From an uncultured Campylobacter sp. (GTDB lineage Bacteria; Campylobacterota; Campylobacteria; Campylobacterales; Campylobacteraceae), in NCBI RefSeq assembly GCF_947255105.1, contig NZ_CAMYFP010000010.1, positions 1-56,131 on the forward strand: a stretch of 56,131 bases of DNA. Reading direction: 5' to 3'. The notes under the pieces are model-generated. The model worked only from the letters and a program-made list of their open reading frames with translations, was not told where the DNA came from and made no database searches. A program made the translations under genes and the position numbers. Positions 33,857 through 43,047 of the stretch are shown one piece after another. Each line of letters opens with the position of its first letter. The first letter of the stretch is position 1.

Positions 33857-34873
33857 ATGAGAAAGATTACAACATCAGCCTATATACCGACTAAGATCGA
33901 AGTGGAAAATGTGAGTGAAAACAAAGCAAAGATTATCGCATATCCATTTGAAACAGGCTATGGAGTTACTGTTGCTCATCCTTTAAGAAGACTTCTTTAT
34001 ACAAGCACAGTTGGTTATGCACCAACTGGCATAAAAATAGATGGTGTTACCCACGAGTTTGATAGTATGAGAGGGATGCTTGAAGATGTAGCAGTCTTTA
34101 TCATAAATTTAAAAAATTTAAGATTTAAAATAAAAAATAACTCAAAAAGAGAGATAGTCCAATATCATTTTAAGGGACCAAAAGAGATTAGAGGTGCTGA
34201 TTTAAATAACGATCTCATAGAGATAGTAAATCCAAACGCCTACCTTGCAACCATCAATGAAGATGCAGATTTGAGCTTTAAACTTATCGTTGAAAAAGGC
34301 ATAGGATATGTTCCAAGCGAAGAATTAAGAGAGTATATTGATAGCGATTTTATCGTTCTTGATGCATTTTTTACACCGGTAAAAAGAGCGGTATATGAGA
34401 TAGATAATGTCTTAGTTGAAGACAATCCAGACTACGAAAGAGTAACTTTTACTATCACTACAGATGGACAGATCACTCCAAGTGATGCTTTTAAAAATGC
34501 GCTAGAGTCACTTTATCAACAGCTTTCAGTCTTTTCAGGCTTGGCAAATATAGACACAAGTGCGATAGTTCCTAGTATCCAATCAACTGCACAAAATGAG
34601 AAGTTGTTTGAAAACATTACAAGTCTAAATTTGAGCGCTAGAAGCTTTAACTGCCTTGATAGAGCTGGCATTGTCTATATTGGTGAGCTTTTGGTTATGG
34701 ATGAAGGTCAAATCAAAGAGATTAAAAATTTGGGCAAAAAGTCAATGGAGGAGATCAAGACCGTTATGGAGGAGATTGGTTATCCTATAGGCTCTGAAGA
34801 TGTTGTTAAAAACAAAGAGCAACTAGCCAAAAAACTTAATGAGTTAAAATTAGAAAATAAGGAAGATCAATGA
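33857..34873 (+). CDS. rpoA: RNA polymerase alpha subunit
   Basis: A 338-residue alpha subunit. The N-terminal dimerisation domain has GYGVTVAHPLRRLLYTS, and the C-terminal domain has LNLSARSFNCLDRAGI and EIKNLGKKSMEEIK, the helix-hairpin-helix that binds UP elements and regulators. Its 3' end overlaps rplQ by 4 bases. Confidence 0.97.
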   Translation: MRKITTSAYIPTKIEVENVSENKAKIIAYPFETGYGVTVAHPLRRLLYTSTVGYAPTGIKIDGVTHEFDSMRGMLEDVAVFIINLKNLRFKIKNNSKREIVQYHFKGPKEIRGADLNNDLIEIVNPNAYLATINEDADLSFKLIVEKGIGYVPSEELREYIDSDFIVLDAFFTPVKRAVYEIDNVLVEDNPDYERVTFTITTDGQITPSDAFKNALESLYQQLSVFSGLANIDTSAIVPSIQSTAQNEKLFENITSLNLSARSFNCLDRAGIVYIGELLVMDEGQIKEIKNLGKKSMEEIKTVMEEIGYPIGSEDVVKNKEQLAKKLNELKLENKEDQ

Positions 34874-35223
34874 GACACAACCACGGATATAGAAAATTAA
34901 ATAGAACCTCTTCTCATCGTGCTGCACTATTGAAAAATTTAACTATAGCAATGATAAATGCAGAAAAAATAGAGACTACACTTGCAAAAGCTATGGAGCT
35001 TAGAGGCTTTGTAGAAAAGCTTATCACAAGAGCAAGAGCTGGTGATGCCAACGCACATAGAGCTGTTTTTGCAGCACTTAGCGATAAAGAGGCTACCAAA
35101 AAACTACTGAATGAGATAGCACCACGATATGAGAGTAGAAATGGCGGCTATACAAGAGTTGTAAAAACTCGCCAAAGAAAGGGTGATGCCGCTATTATGG
35201 CATTTATAGAGTTTGTAAAATAA
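34870..35223 (+). CDS. rplQ: 50S ribosomal protein L17
   Basis: A 117-residue L17 protein beginning MRHNHGYRKLNRTSSHRAAL, the standard start. It is the last gene of the ribosomal operon and is followed by a strong hairpin. Confidence 0.97.
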   Translation: MRHNHGYRKLNRTSSHRAALLKNLTIAMINAEKIETTLAKAMELRGFVEKLITRARAGDANAHRAVFAALSDKEATKKLLNEIAPRYESRNGGYTRVVKTRQRKGDAAIMAFIEFVK

Positions 35224-35226
35224 CTC

Positions 35227-35251
35227 AAGTTTCGGGGCTTTCCCGAAACTT
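35227..35251 (+). terminator. hairpin at the end of the ribosomal operon
   Basis: AAGTTTCGGG and CCCGAAACTT form a perfect 10-bp stem with a 5-base loop right after rplQ. The following bases are A/T-rich (AATGAAATTT) without a clean T-run. The position supports operon termination. Confidence 0.7.
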
Positions 35252-35407
35252 AATGAAATTTAAACTAAAAACACTTTTAAATTTCAAGTTTATCTCTTAG
35301 ATTTACAGAGATTTTAATCTTCAATATATAAACTAAAATAGCCAAAACTAGCCAATATTTTTCTTTTTATTTACAAAATAGTGGTTAAAATATAGCAATA
35401 ATGATTG

Positions 35408-35413
35408 TATAAT
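35408..35413 (+). promoter_or_regulatory. candidate -10 box before nfu
   Basis: TATAAT stands 18 bases before the ATG of the Nfu-type gene. The resulting leader would be short, so this is uncertain. Confidence 0.35.
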
Positions 35414-35431
35414 GTTGAAAAAGGAGATTTG

Positions 35432-35698
35432 ATGATACCATTTAGCGACGAAGAGCTACAAGAGCCAGTAGCAACAGTCATTGAAAGAATTAGACCGATG
35501 CTTTTAAACGATGGTGGCGATATCGATATTTTAGGCATCAAAGAGGGTGTTGTATATGTCCGTCTTCTTGGGGCATGTCATGGTTGCTCTGCTAGTACAC
35601 AAACTCTTAAATATGGCATAGAGCGTCAATTAAAGATAGAAATTCACCCAGAACTTAGTGTTGTAAATATTCCAGCTGGCGAGGACTTTGCTCTTTGA
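35432..35698 (+). CDS. NifU C-terminal (Nfu)-type Fe-S cluster carrier
   Basis: An 88-residue protein consisting of only the NifU-like C-terminal domain. The cluster-ligand pair C49-H-G-C52 in LLGACHGCSAS is clear, with RPMLLNDGGDIDILGI before it. Such proteins carry or transfer Fe-S clusters to apo-targets. ATG 35432 has AAGGAG upstream; a TTG at 35405 would be an unneeded extension. Its stop overlaps the TTG start of the next gene (TTGA). Confidence 0.9.
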   Translation: MIPFSDEELQEPVATVIERIRPMLLNDGGDIDILGIKEGVVYVRLLGACHGCSASTQTLKYGIERQLKIEIHPELSVVNIPAGEDFAL

Positions 35699-36246
35699 GT
35701 TTTAAAAAATTGGCAATCAGTGCCTTCAAATCCCAAAATTACGAGCTAGCAAAAAGCTATCTCTCTTTGGCAAAAGATGAGATGAGCGTTGATGAACTTG
35801 ACTTCTTGCTCTCTCTTTGTCTGTTGGCAAATGAGCAAAAAACAAGAGCAAACGAACTTTTTCTAGACTACATTAGTAGTGCTCATCCGGATTTTGACTA
35901 TCTTTTAAATTGCATTAAAATAGTTGATTTTGATGATACAAAAAATAGTATCAATGAACTACTTTTAAATGATGCGACTATTGATTATAGTGAGTTTAGG
36001 GAGCTTTTGAAAAACAGCAAAGATAAAGATATAGATCGCTATCTTTTAAGTATCATGACTAGCACAAAACTCATCATCAAAAACAAGTTTGACCTACTTG
36101 ATTTTATCGATTTGCTTGTTAAAAACGGCAAATTTGACTTAGCCATTAAATATATCGTTATGATGGCAGAGCTTTATTCGTGGGACGAAAAAATAGACGA
36201 ACTTATAAATAAGATAAAAGAGAATGAAACTAGAAATTACAGATAA
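35695..36246 (+). CDS. helical protein of unknown function
   Basis: A 183-residue, mostly helical, soluble protein starting at a TTG that overlaps the nfu stop. Segments such as AFKSQNYELAKSYLSLAKDE resemble tetratricopeptide helices, but no full repeat series is clear. In C. jejuni an unknown gene holds the same place between the NifU-like gene and murE, so it looks like a conserved Campylobacter protein. It overlaps murE by 23 bases, suggesting cotranscription with cell-wall synthesis. Confidence 0.65.
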   Translation: MSFKKLAISAFKSQNYELAKSYLSLAKDEMSVDELDFLLSLCLLANEQKTRANELFLDYISSAHPDFDYLLNCIKIVDFDDTKNSINELLLNDATIDYSEFRELLKNSKDKDIDRYLLSIMTSTKLIIKNKFDLLDFIDLLVKNGKFDLAIKYIVMMAELYSWDEKIDELINKIKENETRNYR

Positions 36247-37534
36247 TTTTATTACAGACAACTCCAAAGAGGTTGTAAAGGGCTGCTACTTTTTAAAAAG
36301 CAACAATAACCAAATTTATGCAGATGAGGCAGTGCAAAATGGCGCCAAGTTGCTAAGTGCCAAAGAGGCAATTGCGCTTTTGGGAATTAATGAAAAGATT
36401 AAGATAGTTGGCATTACAGGCACCAATGGCAAGACCACAACAGCAGCAGCGATCTATTCTACACTTTTGGATTTGGGTTATAAGGCAGCACTTGCTGGTA
36501 CTAGAGGATTTTTCATCAATGACAAAGAGGTTGATAAAAAGGCTCTTACAACAGCTATGCCACTTAAAAATTTAAGCTATTTGTTGGAAGCCACAAAGGC
36601 AAAGTGCGACTACTTTGTTATGGAGGTAAGCTCTCACGCTATTGCTCAAAACAGGATTGATGGGCTTTTTTTCTCACTCAAAATCTTTACAAATTTAACT
36701 CAAGATCACCTAGATTATCACAAGACTTTTGAAGAGTATGTCCGTGTTAAAAGTAGCTTTTTTCAAGATAGCACTCTTAAACTTATCAATATTGATGATG
36801 GCAAACTCTCATTCAACCACCAAAACGCCGCTACTTACGCTATCAAGTCGCCAGCTACATTTTGTATAAAGGCCTATAGCTTAAAAGAGGGGATAGATGC
36901 AGTTATTAAAAGTCCGCAAAAAGAGAGTTTGCTCTCAAGCCCTTTAGTAGGGGAGTTCAATCTCTACAACCTACTTGCAGCTTTTGGCGCGATAGCGCTT
37001 CTAACAAAAAAAGATGATGATGAGATTGTAAAAGCACTTGCCAATTTTGCAGGAGTTAAGGGCAGAGTTGAGGTTGTTTGGCAAGATCCTTTAGTTATAG
37101 TGGATTTTGCGCACACTCCAGATGGCATGGAAAATATCCTCTCATCTCTAAAAAGCAAAAACATCATCACAGTTTTTGGTGCAGGTGGCGATAGAGATAG
37201 GCTTAAACGTCCAATAATGGGCAGAGTTGCACAAAGATATTCTAAGATAACAATAGTCACAAGTGACAATCCAAGAAGTGAGAAAAAAGAGGCTATTATA
37301 GAGGATATTGTTAGCGGAATGCAGATGCGAGACTCTGTTTTGATAGAACCTGATCGCAAAAAGGCAATCACAAAGGCCATTAGTTTGGCAAAAAAGGGCG
37401 ATATTGTTGCAATTTTGGGAAAAGGCGATGAAGATTATCAAGAGATAGATGGAGTTAAACACCATTTTAGTGACAAAGAGTGTGTAGAAGAGATTATGGA
37501 GGCGAAAAATGACAATAGAGATGCTTCAAAGTAA
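36224..37534 (+). CDS. murE: UDP-MurNAc-tripeptide synthetase MurE
   Basis: A 436-residue Mur ligase adding meso-diaminopimelate to UDP-MurNAc-L-Ala-D-Glu in the cytoplasm. The ATP loop GITGTNGKTTTA (near residues 63-74) and the DAP-specific DNPRSEK motif (near 350) are visible, and the carbamylated lysine region YVRVKSSF is present. It is shorter than E. coli MurE (495), mainly at the N-terminus, as is usual in Campylobacter. It overlaps panD by 26 bases. Confidence 0.95.
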   Translation: MKLEITDNFITDNSKEVVKGCYFLKSNNNQIYADEAVQNGAKLLSAKEAIALLGINEKIKIVGITGTNGKTTTAAAIYSTLLDLGYKAALAGTRGFFINDKEVDKKALTTAMPLKNLSYLLEATKAKCDYFVMEVSSHAIAQNRIDGLFFSLKIFTNLTQDHLDYHKTFEEYVRVKSSFFQDSTLKLINIDDGKLSFNHQNAATYAIKSPATFCIKAYSLKEGIDAVIKSPQKESLLSSPLVGEFNLYNLLAAFGAIALLTKKDDDEIVKALANFAGVKGRVEVVWQDPLVIVDFAHTPDGMENILSSLKSKNIITVFGAGGDRDRLKRPIMGRVAQRYSKITIVTSDNPRSEKKEAIIEDIVSGMQMRDSVLIEPDRKKAITKAISLAKKGDIVAILGKGDEDYQEIDGVKHHFSDKECVEEIMEAKNDNRDASK

Positions 37535-37856
37535 GATTCACAGAGCAAGAGTTACAGATGCAAATTTAAACTATGTAGGCTCAATCACAATTGACAAAGA
37601 GCTTATAAAGGCTGCAAATTTGATAGAGTTTCAAAAGGTTGAGATTCTAAATGTCAATAACGGCGAGCGTTTTGCAACCTATATCATAAGTGGCGACAAA
37701 AGGGGCGAGATTTGCCTAAATGGCGCCGCAGCCAGGAAAGTTTGCATAGGAGATGTTGTTATAATTGTAAGTTATGTAAATTTAACCAAAGAAGAGGCGC
37801 TGAAATTTAAGCCAACAGTTGTGCATGTAAATGATAAAAATGAGATTATAAACTAA
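37509..37856 (+). CDS. panD: aspartate 1-decarboxylase proenzyme
   Basis: A 115-residue pyruvoyl enzyme making beta-alanine for pantothenate and CoA. The self-cleavage site Gly24-Ser25 lies in NYVGSITID, exactly where it is in E. coli PanD, which supports ATG 37509. The gene overlaps murE and is followed by ybaB. In C. jejuni, as I recall, panD is with panBC elsewhere, so its placement here is a lineage-specific arrangement. Confidence 0.94.
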   Translation: MTIEMLQSKIHRARVTDANLNYVGSITIDKELIKAANLIEFQKVEILNVNNGERFATYIISGDKRGEICLNGAAARKVCIGDVVIIVSYVNLTKEEALKFKPTVVHVNDKNEIIN

Positions 37857-37876
37857 GTTTTATAAAAGGAGTGTAG

Positions 37877-38191
37877 ATGTTTGAGGGAATTGATTTTTCA
37901 AAGATGGGCTCAATGTTAGATGAGATGCAAAAGAGAGCAAAAGAGCTTGAAGAGGAGAGCAAAAAAAGAGAGTTTGGCGTCAAATGTGGCGGCGGACTTG
38001 TTGAGATAAGAGTAAATGGCAACGGCGAAGTACTTGACCTAAATATCGATGACTCTTTGCTAACAGATAAGGAGAGTTTGCAAATTTTGCTAATTTCAGC
38101 TATGAATGACGCAATAAAACTTATAGAAAATGAAAAAAAAGAGTCACTAGCCAAAACACTTGGCAACCTCTCATCTCTTGGAGGACTTTAA
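37877..38191 (+). CDS. YbaB/EbfC nucleoid-associated protein
   Basis: A 104-residue protein of the YbaB/EbfC family that binds DNA as a dimer. The pattern with a helical N-terminus (MLDEMQKRAKELEEESKKRE) and the strand motif VEIRVNGNGEVLDLNID is characteristic. A good AAAGGAG site precedes the ATG. It ends immediately before the GTG of ispA. Confidence 0.88.
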   Translation: MFEGIDFSKMGSMLDEMQKRAKELEEESKKREFGVKCGGGLVEIRVNGNGEVLDLNIDDSLLTDKESLQILLISAMNDAIKLIENEKKESLAKTLGNLSSLGGL

Positions 38192-39037
38192 GTGTTAGAT
38201 AAATTTAACAGCTATCTAAAAGAGAACAAAATCTTTGTAGAGAGCTTTCATCCCTTTTTTAATGAGGCGCTAAACTATACAGTATCGCTTGGCGGCAAAC
38301 ATTTTCGCGCTCAACTACTGCTTGGAATGGTAGAGTCTTTGGACGAAAAAAGAGTGGAGGACTCATTAAGAGTAGCCCTTGCTGTAGAACTTTTTCATAC
38401 CTATTCGCTAATTCACGATGATCTCCCAGCGATGGACAATGCAGACTTAAGAAGAGGCGCCAAAACTCTTCATCTACTCTATGATGAAACAACAGCGATA
38501 TTAGCAGGCGATGGGCTAAATACAGAGGCTTTTTATCTCATTGCAACCTCAAATTTAGACAAAGACAAAGCACTCTCTTGTATAGAGATTCTCTCTAAAA
38601 ATGGTGGCATAAGAGGGATGGTGCTTGGACAGGCGATTGATTGTTACTTTGAAAACAAAAAGCTAAATTTGCAAGAGGTTTCATTTATGCACCTTAAGAA
38701 AACAGGCGCACTTATTGCTGCAAGCTTGCAAATGGGTGCAATAATTGGCGGAATGAGCCAAGAAAAATCAGAACAAATTTATAAAATAGGGCTAGATTTG
38801 GGACTTGCTTTTCAGATTAATGATGATATTATCGACGCTACAAAGAGCGTTAAAGAGGCTGGCAAGACAACCAACAACGACATCAACAAAAACTCATTTG
38901 TAAATTTAGCAGGACTAGAGGGAGCAAAAGCCAAAAGAGCAGAGCTTATAGAAAAGATTGAGCTAGAGGTAAAGGGCTTTGATAAAAAGATTCAAACTCT
39001 TATAGATGGATTGATAAAACGATATTTAAAGGATTGA
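38192..39037 (+). CDS. ispA: polyprenyl synthetase, geranyl/farnesyl diphosphate synthase
   Basis: A 281-residue trans-isoprenyl diphosphate synthase. The first aspartate-rich motif is D76-D-LPAM-D82 and the second is NDDIID near residue 213. The DDxxxxD spacing is the bacterial farnesyl-type form. It elongates DMAPP with IPP to supply undecaprenyl phosphate and quinone synthesis. The start is a GTG directly after ybaB. Confidence 0.92.
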   Translation: MLDKFNSYLKENKIFVESFHPFFNEALNYTVSLGGKHFRAQLLLGMVESLDEKRVEDSLRVALAVELFHTYSLIHDDLPAMDNADLRRGAKTLHLLYDETTAILAGDGLNTEAFYLIATSNLDKDKALSCIEILSKNGGIRGMVLGQAIDCYFENKKLNLQEVSFMHLKKTGALIAASLQMGAIIGGMSQEKSEQIYKIGLDLGLAFQINDDIIDATKSVKEAGKTTNNDINKNSFVNLAGLEGAKAKRAELIEKIELEVKGFDKKIQTLIDGLIKRYLKD

Positions 39038-39038
39038 A

Positions 39039-40955
39039 ATGTTAGAAAAAATCTCAAACACTATTAAATTTTTAAGTGCCGACATGATACAAAAGGCAAA
39101 CTCAGGACACCCTGGCGCACCGATGGGACTTTCAGATGTGATGGCTGTCTTTATGAACTATGTAAAACACAATCCAAAAAACCCGCATTGGCTAAACAGA
39201 GATAGAGTTGTCTTTTCAGGCGGACATGCAAGCGCTCTTATCTATAGCTATCTCTACCTTAGTGGATATGAGCTAACAATGGACGATATCAAGCAGTTTA
39301 GGCAACTTGGTTCCAAAACTCCAGGTCATCCAGAAGTTACAACGCCAGGAATTGAGGTCGCAACAGGACCTTTAGGGCAAGGAGTTGCCAACGCCGTAGG
39401 CTTTGCGATGGCTAGCAAATACGCTTCAAACTTACTAAACGAAAAAAATAGCAAAATAATAGATCATAAAATTTACTGTTTTTGTGGCGATGGCGACTTG
39501 CAAGAGGGCATTAGTTATGAGGCCTGCACACTTGCAGGACGACACAAGCTTGACAATTTAGTTTTGATATATGACTCCAACAACATCACCATCGAAGGCG
39601 ATACGAGTATTGCTTGGAATGAAGATGTAAAGACTAGATTTGAGGCGCAAGGATTTGACGTGGTTCGCATCGATGGGCACAACTTCAACCAGATTCAAGC
39701 AGCTTTTGATGAGGTCAAGAACAAAACTAAGCCATTTTTAATAATTGTAAATACAAAGATTGGCAAAGGAGCGTGTGAGCTAGAGGGGAGTAACAAAACT
39801 CACGGCGCACCACTTGGCGAAGAGCTTTTAAAAAGAGCCAAAAAGCAGGCTAAATTTGACGAAAATGCAACTTTTGTGGTAGATGATGATGTTTTGTTTG
39901 AGACTAGAGCTGCCGTTGAAAAGGGTGATTTGGAAGAGAAAATTTGGAAAGAGAAGTTGCTTGGAATGAGTGATGAGAAAAAAGAGCTTTTAGAAAAGTT
40001 GCTAAATCCAGACTTTTCAAAGATAGATTTTCCAGATTTTAGTGGCAAAAAGGTGGCAACTAGAGAGAGCAATGGCGAGATTTTAAATGCAATATCCAAA
40101 GCCCTTGTTGGTTTTGTGGGCGGAAGTGCCGATCTTGCGCCATCTAATAAGACAGATCTAAAAGATAGTGGCGATTTTCCAAATGGCAAAAATTTAAGAT
40201 TTGGCATAAGAGAGCACGCAATGGCAGCCATTTGTAACGGCTTTGCAAGATATGGACTTTTTATTCCATTTTGTGCTACATTTTTTATCTTTAGCGACTA
40301 TCTCAAGCCATCAGCTAGGATAGCAGCACTTATGAGAACTAAAAATTTCTTTGTCTTTACTCACGATAGTATCGGCGTTGGCGAAGATGGCCCAACTCAT
40401 CAGCCAATAGAACAGCTCTCAACCTTTAGAGCTATGCCAAATTTCTATACCTTTAGGCCAGCCGATGGAAATGAAAATGTAGAGTCATGGAAAGTTGCTC
40501 TAAAACTAAACGCCCCATCAGCATTTGTCTGCTCAAGACAGGGCTTAGAGCCTTTGCCAAAGGGTGTTTTTGGTGAAGCTAGCAATGGAGCCTATCTTTT
40601 AAAAGAGACAAAAAATCCACTCATTACACTAGTTGCAAGTGGAAGTGAAGTCTCTCTTTGTTTAAAAGCAGCTGCCATTTTGCAAAATGAAGATATCGCT
40701 ACAAATGTTGTAAGCGCGCCATGCTTTGACCTTTTATGCGAACAAGATGAGAGCTACTTAGATAGGATATTTAACAAAAATAGCAAAATTTTAGCCGTCG
40801 AGGCAAGCTCAGCTTTGGAGTGGTATAAATTTGCCGATGATATAGTGGCTATGAGTAGCTTTGGCGATAGTGGCAAGGCAGCAGACCTTTTCAAACACTT
40901 TGGCTTTAGCGATATCAACATTGCAAAAAGAGCCAAAAAACTACTAAATAAATAG
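39039..40955 (+). CDS. tkt: transketolase
   Basis: A 638-residue ThDP enzyme of the non-oxidative pentose phosphate pathway. ANSGHPGAPMGLSDV at the N-terminus, the ThDP motif GDGDLQEGISYEA, and THDSIGVGEDGPTHQPIEQL in the pyrimidine domain are standard. Length is slightly below E. coli TktA (663). It follows ispA by one base and ends the cluster at a clear terminator. Confidence 0.96.
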   Translation: MLEKISNTIKFLSADMIQKANSGHPGAPMGLSDVMAVFMNYVKHNPKNPHWLNRDRVVFSGGHASALIYSYLYLSGYELTMDDIKQFRQLGSKTPGHPEVTTPGIEVATGPLGQGVANAVGFAMASKYASNLLNEKNSKIIDHKIYCFCGDGDLQEGISYEACTLAGRHKLDNLVLIYDSNNITIEGDTSIAWNEDVKTRFEAQGFDVVRIDGHNFNQIQAAFDEVKNKTKPFLIIVNTKIGKGACELEGSNKTHGAPLGEELLKRAKKQAKFDENATFVVDDDVLFETRAAVEKGDLEEKIWKEKLLGMSDEKKELLEKLLNPDFSKIDFPDFSGKKVATRESNGEILNAISKALVGFVGGSADLAPSNKTDLKDSGDFPNGKNLRFGIREHAMAAICNGFARYGLFIPFCATFFIFSDYLKPSARIAALMRTKNFFVFTHDSIGVGEDGPTHQPIEQLSTFRAMPNFYTFRPADGNENVESWKVALKLNAPSAFVCSRQGLEPLPKGVFGEASNGAYLLKETKNPLITLVASGSEVSLCLKAAAILQNEDIATNVVSAPCFDLLCEQDESYLDRIFNKNSKILAVEASSALEWYKFADDIVAMSSFGDSGKAADLFKHFGFSDINIAKRAKKLLNK

Positions 40956-40962
40956 GCTCAAA

Positions 40963-41002
40963 CCTCCAAATTTAGCCACTTAAATTTGGAGGATTTTGTT
41001 TA
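40963..41002 (+). terminator. rho-independent terminator of tkt
   Basis: CCTCCAAATTTA and TAAATTTGGAGG form a perfect 12-bp stem with a 6-base loop, followed by ATTTTGTTT. It closes the nfu-tkt cluster before the iron operon. Confidence 0.85.
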
Positions 41003-41104
41003 AATTTCAAATACTAAATTTACAAGCGGCACAATTTTCTCATATATTTTAATTTCTAAATAATTTTTAAGCTTGATAAGTGTAAAATCTCCTCTATAGA
41101 AAGA

Positions 41105-41127
41105 TTATGATATTTGATTTCATAACA
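41105..41127 (+). promoter_or_regulatory. Fur-box-like palindrome upstream of the iron operon
   Basis: TTATGA at 41106-41111 and TCATAA at 41121-41126 form an inverted repeat with 9 bases between, ending 25 bases before the FTR1 ATG. Position and A+T-rich dyad fit Fur control, which is known for the C. jejuni FTR1-P19 operon. The match to the classical 19-base Fur box is partial. Confidence 0.45.
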
Positions 41128-41151
41128 AAATAATAACTTTAAGGCGAATTA

Positions 41152-43047
41152 ATGCGAAAATTATTTTTGATCTTCTTATTTATCTTTGGAGCGGTAACTT
41201 TACAAGCTACCGATTACGATAAAGAGGCAGATGCGATAAAAGATCTTTTTTCACAGGCTATTAGTAGCTATGAAGCACAAGATACTGATAACGCAAGAAA
41301 GCTAACACAAGAGGCATATTTTGGACATTTTGAATTCCTAGAGGGTGGCATCCGTATAAATTTGGGTCAAAAAAAGGCCTATGCTATGGAAAAGCAGTTT
41401 GGCGAGATTAGAAAGGCGATACGGGACAACAAGCCGCAAGATTTAGTTGAAGCGATGATAAACAATCTTTTAGAAGAGATTGATGAAATTCTTCCTCTCA
41501 TAAAAGAGGGCAAAAAGCTAGTCGCACAAAAAAGCCACGATGCAGGACTTGAGGCAAGCGGACATATAAGCGATGTGTCAAATCCATGGTTTAAACTATA
41601 CGACGAGATGGATATTGGTCTAAAAAAGGCGCTTGATGGCTATGAAAAGGGCGATAAAGAGGCTGTTATAGCAGGTCTAAATCATGCTAAATTTGACATT
41701 TATAGAAACAAAAATTTAGAGATAGCTATAAGACAATATATCGGTCTTACAATGGATAAGATGATACAACAAATCATTGGCAACGCACTTAGCAAAAATT
41801 TAGAGCTTCAAAAAGAGGCATTTGAACAGCACATAAAAGATGTGAGGGACCTAACAGCGACTGCCATTAGCAAATTGCCAAAAGAGTCCTACGCACTAGC
41901 TCCAAAAGATGCAAATGATGGCTCTACAAAGGTTGATTATAGTATAGTTGTAGAAAATATCAACTCAAAAATGGGCGAAGTATTAGCGCTTTATGTTGAT
42001 GGCAAGGTTGATCAAGCTATCTCAATGGCTCAAGATATCTACTTTGATGAATATGAAGATAGCGGTATGGAGGCAAAAGTTGGCACCATCGATAGTGCGA
42101 TGAAACTTAGCACTGAGGCAAGTTTTAGCAAGATTGCAGCTCTTATGAAAACTGGTGCTTCCAAAGATCAAATTTTAGCTGAGCAAGAGAGCCTTGCTGA
42201 TAAACTTGCCGCTAGTGTTCAAAATATCTCAAACTCAGGCTCACCTTTAATGCTCTTTATCTACTCGCTTACTATCATACTAAGAGAGGGTTTTGAAGCA
42301 CTTTTAATTGTTGCAGCTGTAGTGGCATATCTGGTAAAAACTGGCAACGAAAAAAGACTCAATATCGTCTATAGTTCACTTGGTATTGCCGTAATACTTA
42401 GTTTTGCAACAGCCTATTTGGTAAATCTGCTCTTCTCAAATGCAGGTCAAAGTAGGGAGATTTTAGAGGGTGCTACTATGCTCGTTGCAGTTGGACTGCT
42501 ATTTTATGTTGGCTTTTGGTTGTTAAGCAACGCAGGAGCCAAAAAATGGAGCAACTATATAAAAGGAGAGGTTGCAGAAAGTCTTGGTAGAGGCGATACA
42601 CTTGCACTTTGGTGGACTGTATTTTTAGCAGTCTATAGAGAGGGCGCAGAGACGGTGTTGTTTTATCAAGTACTTATATTTGACGCACATGATGCCTACT
42701 CTTTGGGTATGGTAGGAGTTGGCTTTATAGTTGGTATTATAGTTTTGATTTTGGCATTTTTTATCTTTAAATACTTCTCTATAAAGATACCAATAAAACC
42801 ATTTTTTATGTTTACTTCGGCAATCATATTCTACATGTCAATTGTATTTGTAGGAAAGGGCGTTATGGAGCTAGTTGAAGGCAAAGTCTTTGTTCCAACC
42901 ATCTTGCACGGATTCCCTACAATAACATGGCTAGGAATTTATCCATACAAAGAGAGCTTGATACCGCAAGTTATCTTAGTGACACTACTTATAGTAGGAA
43001 TTATAATAATGAAAAGAAAGAAATTAAACCACAATAAAGGAGAATAA
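41152..43047 (+). CDS. FTR1-family iron permease with periplasmic domain
   Basis: A 631-residue protein with a signal peptide (residues 1-20), a large periplasmic helical domain (about 21-360), and a C-terminal membrane region of about seven helices. The two conserved iron-permease REXXE motifs are seen as REGFEALL (near residue 378) and REGAETVL (near 498). It should move iron across the inner membrane. The next gene encodes P19, the periplasmic partner; this order matches the C. jejuni Cj1658-Cj1659 system. Expression is probably iron-repressed, given the upstream dyad. Confidence 0.93.
   Translation: MRKLFLIFLFIFGAVTLQATDYDKEADAIKDLFSQAISSYEAQDTDNARKLTQEAYFGHFEFLEGGIRINLGQKKAYAMEKQFGEIRKAIRDNKPQDLVEAMINNLLEEIDEILPLIKEGKKLVAQKSHDAGLEASGHISDVSNPWFKLYDEMDIGLKKALDGYEKGDKEAVIAGLNHAKFDIYRNKNLEIAIRQYIGLTMDKMIQQIIGNALSKNLELQKEAFEQHIKDVRDLTATAISKLPKESYALAPKDANDGSTKVDYSIVVENINSKMGEVLALYVDGKVDQAISMAQDIYFDEYEDSGMEAKVGTIDSAMKLSTEASFSKIAALMKTGASKDQILAEQESLADKLAASVQNISNSGSPLMLFIYSLTIILREGFEALLIVAAVVAYLVKTGNEKRLNIVYSSLGIAVILSFATAYLVNLLFSNAGQSREILEGATMLVAVGLLFYVGFWLLSNAGAKKWSNYIKGEVAESLGRGDTLALWWTVFLAVYREGAETVLFYQVLIFDAHDAYSLGMVGVGFIVGIIVLILAFFIFKYFSIKIPIKPFFMFTSAIIFYMSIVFVGKGVMELVEGKVFVPTILHGFPTITWLGIYPYKESLIPQVILVTLLIVGIIIMKRKKLNHNKGE

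Noticed and set aside
36964..37380. 138-codon open frame on the minus strand inside murE
   Set aside because: It is antisense to strongly conserved murE, has no ribosome binding site and its composition mirrors the coding strand.
39800..40231. 143-codon open frame on the minus strand inside tkt
   Set aside because: A serine/lysine/phenylalanine-rich mirror of the tkt sequence with no family similarity.
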